From positions 26,067 to 90,066 of the forward strand of contig KN805411.1 of the NCBI GenBank assembly GCA_000818945.1: a stretch of DNA of 64,000 nucleotides, in the 5' to 3' direction. The DNA is from Schizochytrium sp. CCTCC M209059. Taxonomy: Eukaryota > Sar > Bigyra > Thraustochytrida > Thraustochytriidae. The notes below the pieces were generated by a model that was not told the DNA's origin, did not search any database, and saw only the letters and a list, made by a program, of their open reading frames with translations. Below are positions 42,930-52,625 of the stretch, piece after piece (position 1 is the first letter of the stretch; the number at the start of each line of letters is the position of its first letter). The position numbers and the translations under genes were made by a program.

Positions 42930-43259
42930 GCTCAAGGCATTAAAATGGAACCTTTAGCTGGACAGTGTACATATAAATTTCCTATTTTTCAAAGGTCGTT
43001 GCGAGCTGCGCGAGGGAAATTCCGCTTTAAGGAATAGCTTCTTTAGCAGAGATTACCTGGTATATCACCTGGCAACAAGCAAAAGATGAATATTCGGTCA
43101 TTTTCCTTGGTGTGATTCATAATCAGAGATGTAGGTGGCGCTCGAACACACAGCCTTCATTCAGGGTCCCTTCCTTGCATCTTCACGGAGAAGCTCAGCC
43201 GGTCAAAGTACAAATATCTCGCAATCTCAAGGAATCCCTTTCAGTCTGTCCATCATTTT
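42930..43259. other. Convergent spacer
   Basis: 330 bases between the second PAN-like gene and the stop of the type II membrane protein gene. Nothing recognisable beyond probable 3' UTRs. Confidence 0.55.
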
Positions 43260-44426
43260 TCAATCTTTGTCGTCCTCATCATAAAAATTGGTTTGCTGAG
43301 CCCTGATGTGTTCCGCCTGTGCCTCTCGATAACCGATGCGGCACGTGTCGAGGTAGTAGTGACCATTCATGGGTACCTTGGGCGTCTGAGTAAAGAGCGA
43401 GTAAAGGCTCGAATCTTCAAAACTCGAGCTTAAAGCGTACGCTTCCACATACTCACAAGGCCACCAGCGACCGAAAAGGACTTCCTGCTCGAGCTGACCC
43501 GAAGCCCAAGCCATGTGCCCGAGTAAGAGCTTTGGCGATCCAAAGATTCCCGAAGGCGCGTCGAGGAAGAGGCGAGCGAGCGAGCTGCCGTCACTTGCTG
43601 TTACAAGCACGAGTTTGCCCAGGGTTTTGGATTCACAGGCTGCCTCTTGACTTTTCCAATGGCGAATAATAGCGCGCGAATCGTCATTATTAGCCACGAT
43701 CGCAAACCAGCGAAATCCAGCGCCCCCAAGACGTACTTCCACCCCAGCTTCCGCCAAAGCCTCTGCTAAGGATTTGCTGCCAAGTCTGCTTTTGAGACGG
43801 ACTCGTAATTTCTCGAGTTCAGGATCAAGTCTTGCTTGCATTTCTCGATTGTTATATGACGCAAAACTCAGGCCCTTGGCGCCGTCCAAGACGTCGTAGT
43901 CAAAAATGAGAACGACGCGGTTGTCCGTTCCAACGGGAACCAGCAGAGTGCTTTCAACAAATCGTTTGTAAAGTGGGAGCACCGGCCAGGAAGACAGCGT
44001 TTGGAAAGCCATGTTGTCCGTGACGTCTCCTGGCACGCTTGGCAGCATGCTTAGCGCCAAACGCACCTGTGGATCCTCGTCCTCGAGCTTGACGTATTTA
44101 GTTCGTCTTTGGCGCCTTGACGAGCGGCCGTGGCCCGACTCGACAGCGCCTTTCGAAGACTCTGGCTCGTCCCTAGGCCTAGACCTTGATCCAGGGTCCC
44201 GTTCATCGTCGTCGCGCCCAGGTGTTGAGCTCTGTGAAGGCAAGCCGTTCTTCGTGGTTTCGTCTCGTCTCTGCTCCACGCCAACAGCATCTGCGGAGAC
44301 TTTGTTTGAGATGCTGAGAGCTTTCGTGCGGAGGCTTTCGCTCCAGGACAGCACGACAAAGTCGGCGGCTCGGAGGGCCAGCGCCAGGAGCACCAGCGCC
44401 AAGAGCAGCCGCCATAGCTCGCGCAT
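43260..44426 (-). CDS. Orphan type II membrane protein
   Basis: A 388-residue protein. A short N-terminus (MRELWR) precedes a strong hydrophobic helix (about residues 6-27), then a basic/acidic disordered stem (about 50-110) and a folded domain (about 115-388). This is the layout of Golgi type II enzymes, but I find no DxD or other glycosyltransferase motif that I trust. The folded domain has beta-strand/helix alternation (RVVLIFDYDVLDG, FRWFAIVANNDD, KLVLVTASDG) and a Trp/Tyr-rich C-terminal part (FGRWWPCEYVEAY). I do not recognise the family. The start is the ATG immediately before the hydrophobic helix. Confidence 0.7.
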   Translation of the reverse strand: MRELWRLLLALVLLALALRAADFVVLSWSESLRTKALSISNKVSADAVGVEQRRDETTKNGLPSQSSTPGRDDDERDPGSRSRPRDEPESSKGAVESGHGRSSRRQRRTKYVKLEDEDPQVRLALSMLPSVPGDVTDNMAFQTLSSWPVLPLYKRFVESTLLVPVGTDNRVVLIFDYDVLDGAKGLSFASYNNREMQARLDPELEKLRVRLKSRLGSKSLAEALAEAGVEVRLGGAGFRWFAIVANNDDSRAIIRHWKSQEAACESKTLGKLVLVTASDGSSLARLFLDAPSGIFGSPKLLLGHMAWASGQLEQEVLFGRWWPCEYVEAYALSSSFEDSSLYSLFTQTPKVPMNGHYYLDTCRIGYREAQAEHIRAQQTNFYDEDDKD

Positions 44427-44793
44427 AGCTCCTCCCGCGCGAGCTCACCGTTAGCTTCTCGTATTCGCACTCGGGAGCGCGTGGCTCCGCGCATAAAGTG
44501 CTTGCAATCAATCATTTATGGTCTAGAAATGCAAGAAAGACGATAGAGGTGCTCCCTTCGTAGGTCACGAAGAAGGCCCAAGGGTTTACATTAACAAACC
44601 AAAAAGATGAAAAAGAAGGGAAAAGTAGTCGCTCATTCACCTTTGACTCCTAACGGCCTCGCATCTCGTCCTCAACACGAAAACGAACACAAACACAATG
44701 AGACGAGGCTCGGCTTACAGGGGCGCGTATACGTCCCACATCACCGCCACGTTGAGCTTATTATAAACTTTGCTTCGCTTAGCCTTCTTCAAG
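44427..44793. other. Spacer upstream of the type II membrane protein gene
   Basis: 367 bases between the start of the type II membrane protein gene and the stop of the LPMO-like gene, both on the minus strand. It should hold the promoter of the former and the 3' end of the latter. No distinct element was identified. Confidence 0.5.
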
Positions 44794-46278
44794 TTAGACA
44801 TCGTCCGAGTCGATCGAAAAACGATACGCTTTGTTGTCGCGGCGAGGAGGATTCATTCCTGGTGGCGGCGAGGAGACGAGCGGCGAAGGTGGTGGCAAAG
44901 GTCTGGCGGGGCCTCGGGATTGCAGAAACGATGGCAGACGAAAACTCGGGGTGCGAGGACGGTTGACAATGTTCACGCTCGGGGTCGATGGAGGTGCAAC
45001 GCTCGGCGGAATCTCCACTTCGGGCATGAGGCCTCGTGGCAATGGTGATGAAGACCCAGCCGTCGTGGCCTGGGCCGTCGTCGTGCCATGAGCCGGATTC
45101 GAAATTTCCACTTCTGGCATGATGCCACGCGGCAATGGAGATGATGATCCTGCCGTCGAGACCTGGGCCGTTGCTCGAGGCGAGCTTGCCGAAAGCCGGA
45201 ATCTGGATGCAAGCGAGAGTTTCGCAGAGCGGCCACTTTCAGTGTACGGCAAACTCCGAGGCAGTGACGCTGTAAGGACTGAGTTTGTCCCGGTTGTAAA
45301 TGTAAAGCTCCGGCCAAAGAAGCGTGACTCCGCGTCTTCCTCGTTGTACGAGCGTCTCCGCATCCATACGAGTGTAGCAAAACTCGCAAGGACGAGAAAG
45401 CCGCCGCTCCCGGCAATCGCACCGCTCGCCACTGCGCTCAATCCGCTCAGGGATTCCTGCTCATCTGCCTCGATGGCAACGTCGGCGCAATTATATGATG
45501 CAGAGGGAAACTCTCCCGCCGTGGCTGGCGCATCGACAATCGCCATTTGTAACACGCAATGCGCACACGTCACGTTCGCAGGAAGCCTAAATGCGATCGA
45601 GTACAAAGAGGCACCGTTGGGGCCAAGTGTATTAGCCTCCGGCAGCACCCAACGATCGACATTGGACGACTCCGGGGAGCATTTTCCGCCTTGTCTGCAG
45701 CAAAGTCCCCTAGGGCCTCTGTCTGCAATATTTTCGCACTGGAGTTCATCTGGCAGCGCACTATAATCTGCAGGAGAGCTCAGGTTGTATGGCATGTCGT
45801 CACTGTATGAGGTTACAACGGCAGTGAGCTCGTATTCTAGCACGTGCTCGTTCAAGCAATCCTGGGTCGTCACATTCGCTTCCTCGTCGAGCTCACACAG
45901 GCGCATCTCCAGGTGCCCGCCGCGATGCTCGGTGACGACAATTTCGGCAGAAAGCACTCCGCCAGCAATGTAGGTCGTCTGAACGTCGCTGACCCAGTCG
46001 CCGTTTTCCAGCATGGTCTTTGTGGAGTCGTCAAGGAGTCCACCGCAGAGTCCGTGGCCGCTGGCTTGGTCCAAATCAGGCCCGCCGCCGTCAAAGGCGT
46101 CAATCTCCCACGGCGCCTTGTAGGCACCCAAAGCGACCACATTCCGCGCTGCCGGTGAGCGCATATATGCGCGGCCTTGAACATGGTGCGCGAGCACGAG
46201 CAGGAGCGCCACGCCCAGGGCGACTTGCCTGCGCCCCGGCTTCAAGCGCATCCTCGGCGTCGGCGTGCTCAAGCTCAT
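44794..46278 (-). CDS. Membrane-anchored LPMO/chitin-binding-4-like protein
   Basis: 494 residues from the ATG at 46276-46278; an ATG nine codons later is equally possible. The frame is open further upstream but with poor sequence. A signal peptide (hydrophobic about 18-31) ends ...HHVQG, and the next residues, RAYMRSPAARN, match the start of AA15/chitin-binding-4 lytic polysaccharide monooxygenases except that the N-terminal copper-ligand His is Arg. Further family-like landmarks are GHGLCGG, TYIAGGVLSAEIVVTEHRGGHLEMRLCE (quoted in parts: TYIAGG; EHRGGHLEMRLCE, second copper His) and CAHCVLQMAI. A single membrane helix (about 284-306, SGGFLVLASFATLVW) is followed by RRR and a Ser/Pro-rich cytosolic tail containing a duplicated TAGSSSPLPRG-(I/L)-MPEVEI unit. 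Probably a surface carbohydrate-binding or receptor-like protein rather than an active oxidase. Confidence 0.65.
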   Translation of the reverse strand: MSLSTPTPRMRLKPGRRQVALGVALLLVLAHHVQGRAYMRSPAARNVVALGAYKAPWEIDAFDGGGPDLDQASGHGLCGGLLDDSTKTMLENGDWVSDVQTTYIAGGVLSAEIVVTEHRGGHLEMRLCELDEEANVTTQDCLNEHVLEYELTAVVTSYSDDMPYNLSSPADYSALPDELQCENIADRGPRGLCCRQGGKCSPESSNVDRWVLPEANTLGPNGASLYSIAFRLPANVTCAHCVLQMAIVDAPATAGEFPSASYNCADVAIEADEQESLSGLSAVASGAIAGSGGFLVLASFATLVWMRRRSYNEEDAESRFFGRSFTFTTGTNSVLTASLPRSLPYTESGRSAKLSLASRFRLSASSPRATAQVSTAGSSSPLPRGIMPEVEISNPAHGTTTAQATTAGSSSPLPRGLMPEVEIPPSVAPPSTPSVNIVNRPRTPSFRLPSFLQSRGPARPLPPPSPLVSSPPPGMNPPRRDNKAYRFSIDSDDV

Positions 46279-47717
46279 GCTTGAGTTTCTGATGATGTGC
46301 CTGTCCTCTGCGTTCTTGACGCGCTCGGGACCCCGGTGTGCTGTGCTCCCTCCGGCCGGCCGGCGAAGCGAACCAAGTCGAGTAGACTTGCGTCGCGTCG
46401 CGTCGCGTCGCGTCGCGATGACGTCTTGTCGCGCGCTCGCGCGCTCCCTCTCGATCCTGACAGCGCCCCTCGCGTTCGCGCGGTAACTTAGGGAGGTCCT
46501 CGCCGCGCGCCATGCCATGCCATGCCATGCAGGACTGGGACCGGCAGCGGGTCACTCGCTCACTCTTAAATTCTTGTCTTCGAAGTTACTCGGAAGTAAA
46601 GGACGTACTACGCAGCCTAAGCAGCGCTTCAAGAGTGCTCTTGGACGGGGATCGACTGCGACTCCGACTGTGCAAGGCTCATAATCGATACGAGCATCCT
46701 TGTGATGAATCGATCGTTGTCGATGGCCATGCCAGCCAGACAGCCACTCACGCCGCGCCACACAACTGCCAGCCAACCCACGTTACCGCCAGCTCGAGCT
46801 CGAACTCCATCTCCGTCTCCATCTCCAGCCAGCTCCAGATGCTGCTGCTCGCTGTCGCACGCATTGGTACGTACGTGCGTACGTACCCGTCAGCAGCGCT
46901 CGTGTGCCTGCTCCTCCTGCTCTCCGCACAGACTACGGACGCTCGCCCCGAGCCAGCTCCGGCTGGCACGTGCGGCACGTGCACCATCGATCACTCGTAC
47001 GTCCCCTCAACCACGCGCCGCAGCGTTTTTACGTACGTACGTACCCGCTGCAGCTGCTCAGGCTGCACTTGCTTGCTCGAGCCAGGCCTAGCCACGATGA
47101 CCGCCATCGTTCATTGATTGCCGCCACCGAAAGCTGCGACTGCCTGATAAGGACAAGCGTTTGCGAGTGCAGAACTGATGACAAGCCTTCGTTTGCCAAT
47201 CGTAACGTAGCTTGGCGTGGCGCGGCCTGGCGCGGCGTGCCAATGGCGAGTGAGATTATACCAAGTTGTTCCTGTTCTTGGTGTCAATGCAATCGCTACG
47301 ATGTCGAGTACGATAAGATAACCTGGTGTCTGGGACAGACCACCGTAGTCCCGCTGTCGGGCTCGCCAACGGCTCTTCGTCCCACGAGCACCATTTTAGC
47401 TTCAAGCTAGCTCGGAACAAGTTATACAGGGAGAGTCGTACTTGGCGAGACAAAGAAGACGCGCCTCTTCTGCTCGCTTGTACGCTCGCTTGCGGACCTG
47501 CTTGCCCGTCGCGAGCGGCGCACCAAGTGAGGCAACGAACACCTACTCCCTTGGGCCCTTTCGCCCTTGCGTCCTTGCGTCCTTGCGCCCGTCTTCAGTG
47601 TTGGACGGACGAGCGCAAGCGAGGTGGGCGCTGGGTCATGAAGAGCGCGGACCTCCTTGGGCTCCAGAGCACACGTCAGGGGTCGCAAAGGCGTAGACAA
47701 CTCGGCAGCAGCCGGCG
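46279..47717. other. Divergent spacer with short repeats
   Basis: About 1.4 kb between the LPMO-like gene (-) and the CCDC33-like gene (+). It contains a GTCGC pentamer run (about 46390-46418), a CCATG run (about 46510-46530) and two TACG runs (about 46868-46888 and 47028-47044). Open frames are present but low in complexity. Both promoters should lie here. Confidence 0.55.
46390..46418. repeat. GTCGC pentamer run
   Basis: About five tandem GTCGC units, upstream of the LPMO-like gene start; part of the low-complexity sequence that keeps its frame open. Confidence 0.75.
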
Positions 47718-50700
47718 ATGGCAGCAACCCTCGAGGTCGAAGTGCGCAAGTGCACGTTCGCCAAACCGCTCAACTATTTTCTCTCTCTGCAATTAAACGA
47801 TGGCGAGAAATTGCGCACAGAAGTGGCCGACGCGTCGAGCAAACCAGTGTTCAAGAATAACACGTTCCGCATGCGAGCGAATGCCGGCGAAGACCTCGCA
47901 TTTCTTCGCATTGGAGGTTTCTTGATTGTTCGAAAAGATGGCGAAGCCAAAGGTCAGCCGTCTTTGCTCGGCAGCGGCGAAGTGAACCTTGGCGCCCTCG
48001 GGAGACAACTTGCAGGGGGCAAGAGCGTGCTCTGCGACGACGTCACGCTGCGCCGCAAGTCCAAAAAACAGGGGCAGGGAGAAATTGTTGTCGGCAAAAT
48101 TCAGCTGAACATCCGGGCTCTCGATCCGCTCAATCCCACAGGCTCCGCAGACCTTACCCCAACACTCCACCCGGACACATGTCTGTGTAACATGATTGTG
48201 CATCGCGCTCTCGTCAAATCCAAGAGCGGCTTGCAGCCACCTCTCGATGCGAATCGTTGTCTTGCTGTGGAAGGCCGCGTCGTTTCAGAACAGGCGCATT
48301 TCTTGATGATGGCCTTACGAGAAGATCCGTCGCATCGAAAAGAGTTTACGCAAATGTGGCCAATGCCGGCCTGGCGCGGATCAATGCGCTCGCAAGCTCA
48401 TCGTCGTCAGCGTCCGGATAACTTTGAACAGTTCGACTGGAATGAAACAGACGTCTTTAGGATAGAACCGCGCATGGCAGAAAACAACAAAGCTGTGCGC
48501 ATCGATCTTGTCGATCTTCCCGTGCCAGATGCCTACACAAACGATGGGTTACCTCGCGGATCTTCCGACGCGACGCTGCACTCGCGAGCAGTCTCACCCC
48601 GGTTCGACCCGCTCATGTGGGAGAGCCGAGGCGGAGCCACGCTGGCGCTCGGCTTCCTGCGCAAGCTGCAACAGTACAATCTTCGTTTGCAATTCACAGA
48701 TGAACTAGAGCTCGACCTCTCCGTGGAGCTTCAGCCTTCATTTAATGACAACTACAGACTCTTCTCTGCCCAACGCAGCAATGCGCACGCGACGCTGCGC
48801 CGTGTACACGTTCACGTGGTCGGCATTCAAACACCTCTTCACGCAGCTGTCTCGGACTGTTTTGTGCGGGTCTCGGGAACTGCCAAGGACCCAAGTCTTG
48901 TTTTGCCTTCGGACCCGTTTGTGACTTGCAAATCGCTCCAAAGCATCGACGAAAATATTGAGCCCTCACGCAAACCGCCAAAGGAGGCTCATGTCAGCCT
49001 GGAAACCTATCCTGTCGCCGAGCCATACAAGGTAACGGCACGATCGGGTCCACTAAAAACGAAGACGCCCCGCTGGGACTGTATTCTCGAGTTTAACGCA
49101 GAAGGAGACACGTTTGCAGACGCGATATCTCTCGAATTCTTTCGTGACGACGCGGTCAAGTTTGCGCAGGCATCCATTAATGTTCACGGTCTCGCCCGCA
49201 ATGGCTCGGTCCATTCGTTTAGCGACATTCCCTTACGGTCAGTGCGGGCAAAGCCAAAGGACCCTGGTCCAGCTGCTACCGCTGCTGATCCAGAGGCGGA
49301 GGCCACGGTCAGTCCAGAGACCGAGATCGAGGCCGAGACCAAGGAAGATCACGACGTCGAATCAGAGGATCCGCCGACTTGTCAGCTAAATGTGCGCATT
49401 TGGGATTGCGCAGCGTATCTCGACCACTTGGGCAGCACGTTAGAGGAAAGAGCATCAGGAAGCCCGCGCATTCTCTCCACACGTACCAGCGAATTTGGTG
49501 ATGTTGAGAGCGCAGCGCCTTTATCAACACGAAGTCCACGCCAACATGCCGCGGGTTCGGAATCAGCGCAAACGCCTCGTGTGCCGCGTCTTCCTATTAC
49601 GTCTGGAGAGCAACCGCAACTCGAGCGAAGCAACACCAAGATGACACAATCCAGCGCAACCGATGGCGAAGAAGCGCGAACAAAATTCCGCCGCCAGCGT
49701 TCGCCTCAGCAGCAACAGCCTGAGCGGGTCTCCGGTCGTTTAGAAGACCGCCCCACGGTGCTGACTTCGCGAGAGCCGCCGACACCAGAACTTACCCCAG
49801 TTCCTTCGCGCAGTAGTACTCCGTCCGAACCCGAGGTTCATGAAGACGTTGACCGTAGCGATAGTCATGCTAGCAGAAGACGTCGTCGGTCTACAATTGG
49901 TCGCAATGTGCCCGAAATCCCCTTGTCAGAGGGCGGAGTCGATGAAAACTCGTCGGCAGAAGCGATTCTTGAGGAGAGGCTTGCTATTGTCACGAGCGAT
50001 GTGAAAAACAAGCAAGTGCTCATTGACAAACTCCTCGATGACCTTGATCAGCGCGCGGAAGCAATACGCATTTGTGGCGCTGAGATTGTGGAGCTACGCA
50101 AAGAAAAAGATGGAATCGCTCGTGCCAAGGATGCAGTAGAAGCTAGGCTCCGAGCCATTGAAGAGGAGCACGCCCAGGACGCAGCCGCGCTCGCGCAGGA
50201 TATACAAAACATTGGTGATCCAGACGATCTCCGGCGACGCGTAACTCTTCTGGCGCGCAAGTATGCCAACGAAAGGAAGCGAAATCAGGAAATGATGGAC
50301 CGTCTTGGTCGTGTGCAAGAGGTGGTGGACGATCATCGAGCGGCTGTGCAGCAGCTAGAGGAGCTGGAGCGCGCACACCAAGCGCAAGGGCGTGTCGTAC
50401 TCGAACTTCAAGAGGAGAATGCCCAGCTTCAGCTTTTCCAGACGACCATCAAAACGCAAGAAAAAGTCATTGTCAAACTCGAGGACCTCCTCGAGTCAAA
50501 ACTTCGCGAGCAGAGCGCGATTGGCATGAACCCTGCAGTCCGCGAAGACCTCGAGCGAGAAATGGAGCAATTGCGCAGCAGAAACAAAGACCTCGAGGAC
50601 AAACTTTTGCATGGCGATCTTTTGAACATCAGTGGGGCGGATGATTTGCGTTCGCGCATCAAGGACCTCGAAGCACAGCTTGAGAAAGCGCGCGCTACGC

Positions 50701-50903
50701 CCTCATCCTTAGTCTCTTCCGCACGGGAAACGTCAGAGTCAGGGGTTGGCTCTGCTGTTGGCGACGGCAAAGACGAACGCATCGAGGCTCTCGAGGAGCA
50801 GCTTGTGCAAAATGCTAAATCCTTTGCTGGCGAAATTGCCAAAGCACGCATGAAGATCTTTGAGTATGAAGCAATACTTGATGAGGACGACAACACGTTT
50901 TGA
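47718..50903 (+). CDS. CCDC33: CCDC33-like C2 and coiled-coil protein
   Basis: An intronless protein of 1,061 residues. The N-terminus has a C2-like beta domain (about 1-140). A second large beta region (about 150-360) and a clear C2 (about 365-515, with DPFVTCKSL and TPRWDCILEF) follow. A disordered Ser/Pro/Glu region spans about 520-740. The C-terminal third (about 755-1050) is coiled coil. The coiled-coil motif TQEKVIVKLEDLLESKL closely resembles the QEKVIEKMERVLEDRL-type segment of animal CCDC33, and the order (C2 domains, then coiled coil) is the same. CCDC33 is associated with sperm and cilia in animals; a flagellar role here is inferred. The start is the first ATG; an acidic, glutamate-rich C-terminus ends the protein. 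Confidence 0.75.
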   Translation: MAATLEVEVRKCTFAKPLNYFLSLQLNDGEKLRTEVADASSKPVFKNNTFRMRANAGEDLAFLRIGGFLIVRKDGEAKGQPSLLGSGEVNLGALGRQLAGGKSVLCDDVTLRRKSKKQGQGEIVVGKIQLNIRALDPLNPTGSADLTPTLHPDTCLCNMIVHRALVKSKSGLQPPLDANRCLAVEGRVVSEQAHFLMMALREDPSHRKEFTQMWPMPAWRGSMRSQAHRRQRPDNFEQFDWNETDVFRIEPRMAENNKAVRIDLVDLPVPDAYTNDGLPRGSSDATLHSRAVSPRFDPLMWESRGGATLALGFLRKLQQYNLRLQFTDELELDLSVELQPSFNDNYRLFSAQRSNAHATLRRVHVHVVGIQTPLHAAVSDCFVRVSGTAKDPSLVLPSDPFVTCKSLQSIDENIEPSRKPPKEAHVSLETYPVAEPYKVTARSGPLKTKTPRWDCILEFNAEGDTFADAISLEFFRDDAVKFAQASINVHGLARNGSVHSFSDIPLRSVRAKPKDPGPAATAADPEAEATVSPETEIEAETKEDHDVESEDPPTCQLNVRIWDCAAYLDHLGSTLEERASGSPRILSTRTSEFGDVESAAPLSTRSPRQHAAGSESAQTPRVPRLPITSGEQPQLERSNTKMTQSSATDGEEARTKFRRQRSPQQQQPERVSGRLEDRPTVLTSREPPTPELTPVPSRSSTPSEPEVHEDVDRSDSHASRRRRRSTIGRNVPEIPLSEGGVDENSSAEAILEERLAIVTSDVKNKQVLIDKLLDDLDQRAEAIRICGAEIVELRKEKDGIARAKDAVEARLRAIEEEHAQDAAALAQDIQNIGDPDDLRRRVTLLARKYANERKRNQEMMDRLGRVQEVVDDHRAAVQQLEELERAHQAQGRVVLELQEENAQLQLFQTTIKTQEKVIVKLEDLLESKLREQSAIGMNPAVREDLEREMEQLRSRNKDLEDKLLHGDLLNISGADDLRSRIKDLEAQLEKARATPSSLVSSARETSESGVGSAVGDGKDERIEALEEQLVQNAKSFAGEIAKARMKIFEYEAILDEDDNTF

Positions 50904-51078
50904 GGGAAACTCCATGACACACAGTCGACACAAAATGCCGTGGATCAGCTAGCAACGAGCTTTCTTCTCTCATAATTGACGCTCATATATTGAGCAAGAT
51001 CGATACATGCTCATGTATTGAGAGCGACATTGATTAATGTTCATGTTCTGGGCAAGAAACGGAAAAAAAATTGCGCTA
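50904..51078. other. Short convergent spacer
   Basis: 175 bases between two convergent stops, AT-rich, with two imperfect copies of a TATTGAG-containing segment (around 50985-51025). Probably overlapping 3' UTRs. Confidence 0.4.
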
Positions 51079-52167
51079 TTATGTGTCTGGAGTTGGAAAT
51101 TGATGAGGAGCAATCTTGAAGGAAAGAAGCTTGGAGGCAGTTCCGGAGAACTTCGCGCTTCCCTTGACGTTTTGCAGCGGAAAACCTGTAGTGTGAACAG
51201 TAAACTTGCCAAGAGTTTTCGTGTGAACCGTACTACTGTCGGACTTTACTGTAGCTGATTCTGGAAAAGCCTTAGGATCCACTTGAAATCTTCCCAGTGC
51301 AGTTGATGGCGGTTTTACGGGAACAGGCAGACCTGATACGCACTGCGCGACTGGGGGAAATGATCGTTGTGTTTGGATCTGAAAAGCACGCAATGTTCTT
51401 CTTTGAGACGAGGACTGTTCGGCATGCTGCACTTGAGAGGATGACTGTGACGACGGAGGAAAACAGTGAGGCGCTGCACCAAATTTGACGAGTCCACGGA
51501 TCCTGCTCGAGGAATCCTGACGGTCCGCAGGTGGGAAGCGAGTCGTCGAAATGCTGAACGGCGCGAGTCCATTTTGCCGCACTGACGAGTCCTGATCGGG
51601 AGGAAACTTGGTTGGGTCCGCACGGAAACGCACAATTAATAATTCGTGAGCGCTTGTGCGAGCATGGTCCGGTGAGTGCTGCAAGTTGTTCTGCGCGCGA
51701 GACGCATCAATTGTGGTCTCTGCAGGCTCGTCGGTGTGGAAAGATTCTTTCTGTTGCTGAGGACGTGGTCTGCCAGGCCAGCCCTGAGGGTGCACTGCGA
51801 ACTTGCGAAGACGGGCGACAGGTCGCACGGCCCATGGATTCCGGAGCTCTAATCCCTTTTCTTCATCTTCAAAATTGGGCAATCGTGGCTTGTCCTCAAC
51901 GCTCGGGCCTTGGAAGCGATGGAGGAGCACCCGTTTTCCAGGGCTGCACCCACCTTCGGGCTCTGGCGTATACGTTTCATAAAAAGTTTCGAATTTTTCT
52001 TTTCGCTTCTCGCGCAGCCTTCGCTTGCGTTCGGCTAGGCTTTCCTCGTTTCCTGCAGCTTCATTCTGCGGCACGTTGTTACCCGCTGTCAGTAACCATG
52101 AACCTCTAGTCCACCTACCTCGTCGTCTCGTCGTCGTTGTCGCCGTCGCCCAGCCCCGCCCTGCCAT
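51079..52167 (-). CDS. Repeat protein with eight F-x-(hydrophobic)-x-x-x-x-F-P motifs
   Basis: 362 residues from the ATG at 52165-52167; the frame is open upstream but without ATG. The N-terminus is basic, then a charged helix (about 45-70, ERKRRLREKRKEKFETFY). From about 115 onward there are eight degenerate repeats: FAVHPQGWP, FRADPTKFP, FSISTTRFP, FGAAPHCFP, FQIQTQRSFP, FQVDPKAFP, FTVHTTGFP and FKIAPHQFP. Each is preceded by a small hydrophobic or Leu residue and separated by about 15-40 Ser/Gln-rich residues. No known family is recognised; it looks like a disordered protein presenting tandem short binding motifs. A possible 66-nt in-frame intron (52053-52118; GTAGGT ... CTGCAG, with a TACTGAC branch-like sequence) would shorten the N-terminus by 22 residues. 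Confidence 0.6.
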   Translation of the reverse strand: MAGRGWATATTTTRRRGRWTRGSWLLTAGNNVPQNEAAGNEESLAERKRRLREKRKEKFETFYETYTPEPEGGCSPGKRVLLHRFQGPSVEDKPRLPNFEDEEKGLELRNPWAVRPVARLRKFAVHPQGWPGRPRPQQQKESFHTDEPAETTIDASRAQNNLQHSPDHARTSAHELLIVRFRADPTKFPPDQDSSVRQNGLAPFSISTTRFPPADRQDSSSRIRGLVKFGAAPHCFPPSSQSSSQVQHAEQSSSQRRTLRAFQIQTQRSFPPVAQCVSGLPVPVKPPSTALGRFQVDPKAFPESATVKSDSSTVHTKTLGKFTVHTTGFPLQNVKGSAKFSGTASKLLSFKIAPHQFPTPDT

Positions 52168-52625
52168 CTTGCGGCTCTCTTGCTCTCTGTCTTTGCGTCT
52201 ACGCGCGAGCGCACAAGGCGAGACGAAAGGGCTCAACTTACCCCTGTTGCACTCGCTGAACGCGCGCCTCGAAGGCTGCGCGCGCGCCAAGACCGAAGTT
52301 GCATGGCCGCCTGTCCTCGCGTCGTGTCAAGGTTTGCTCGTCGAGCTCGTCGTCGGTCTCTCTTTTGTCACGGCCTGTCAACTCATGGGTCAGCCAGGCC
52401 TTTGGGCTGCCAAAGCGCAAGTGGCCGCAACGGGGCAAGACTAATATTCTACTAACAGTATGTAAGCCTGCCGTTGCAATGAACTGCAAGCCTTCCCTTC
52501 GAGCGCCCGCCTTCGATTTGGAATTCCAAAATGAGAGGGGAAACGAAAGACGCAGCATTGTTTTCATACAAAGCTCTTACTTCGTGATGACTTCTTTAGT
52601 TGTTGTGTTCTAATTTTTGTTATAC
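52168..52625. other. Spacer between tandem minus-strand genes
   Basis: 458 bases between the start of the repeat protein gene and the stop of the composite chromatin reader. Should hold the former's promoter and 5' UTR. No element was identified. Confidence 0.45.

Noticed and set aside
52053..52118. 66-nt intron in the F-P repeat protein treated as certain
   Set aside because: In frame and without a stop, so it cannot be told from coding sequence; kept only as a possibility in the gene entry.
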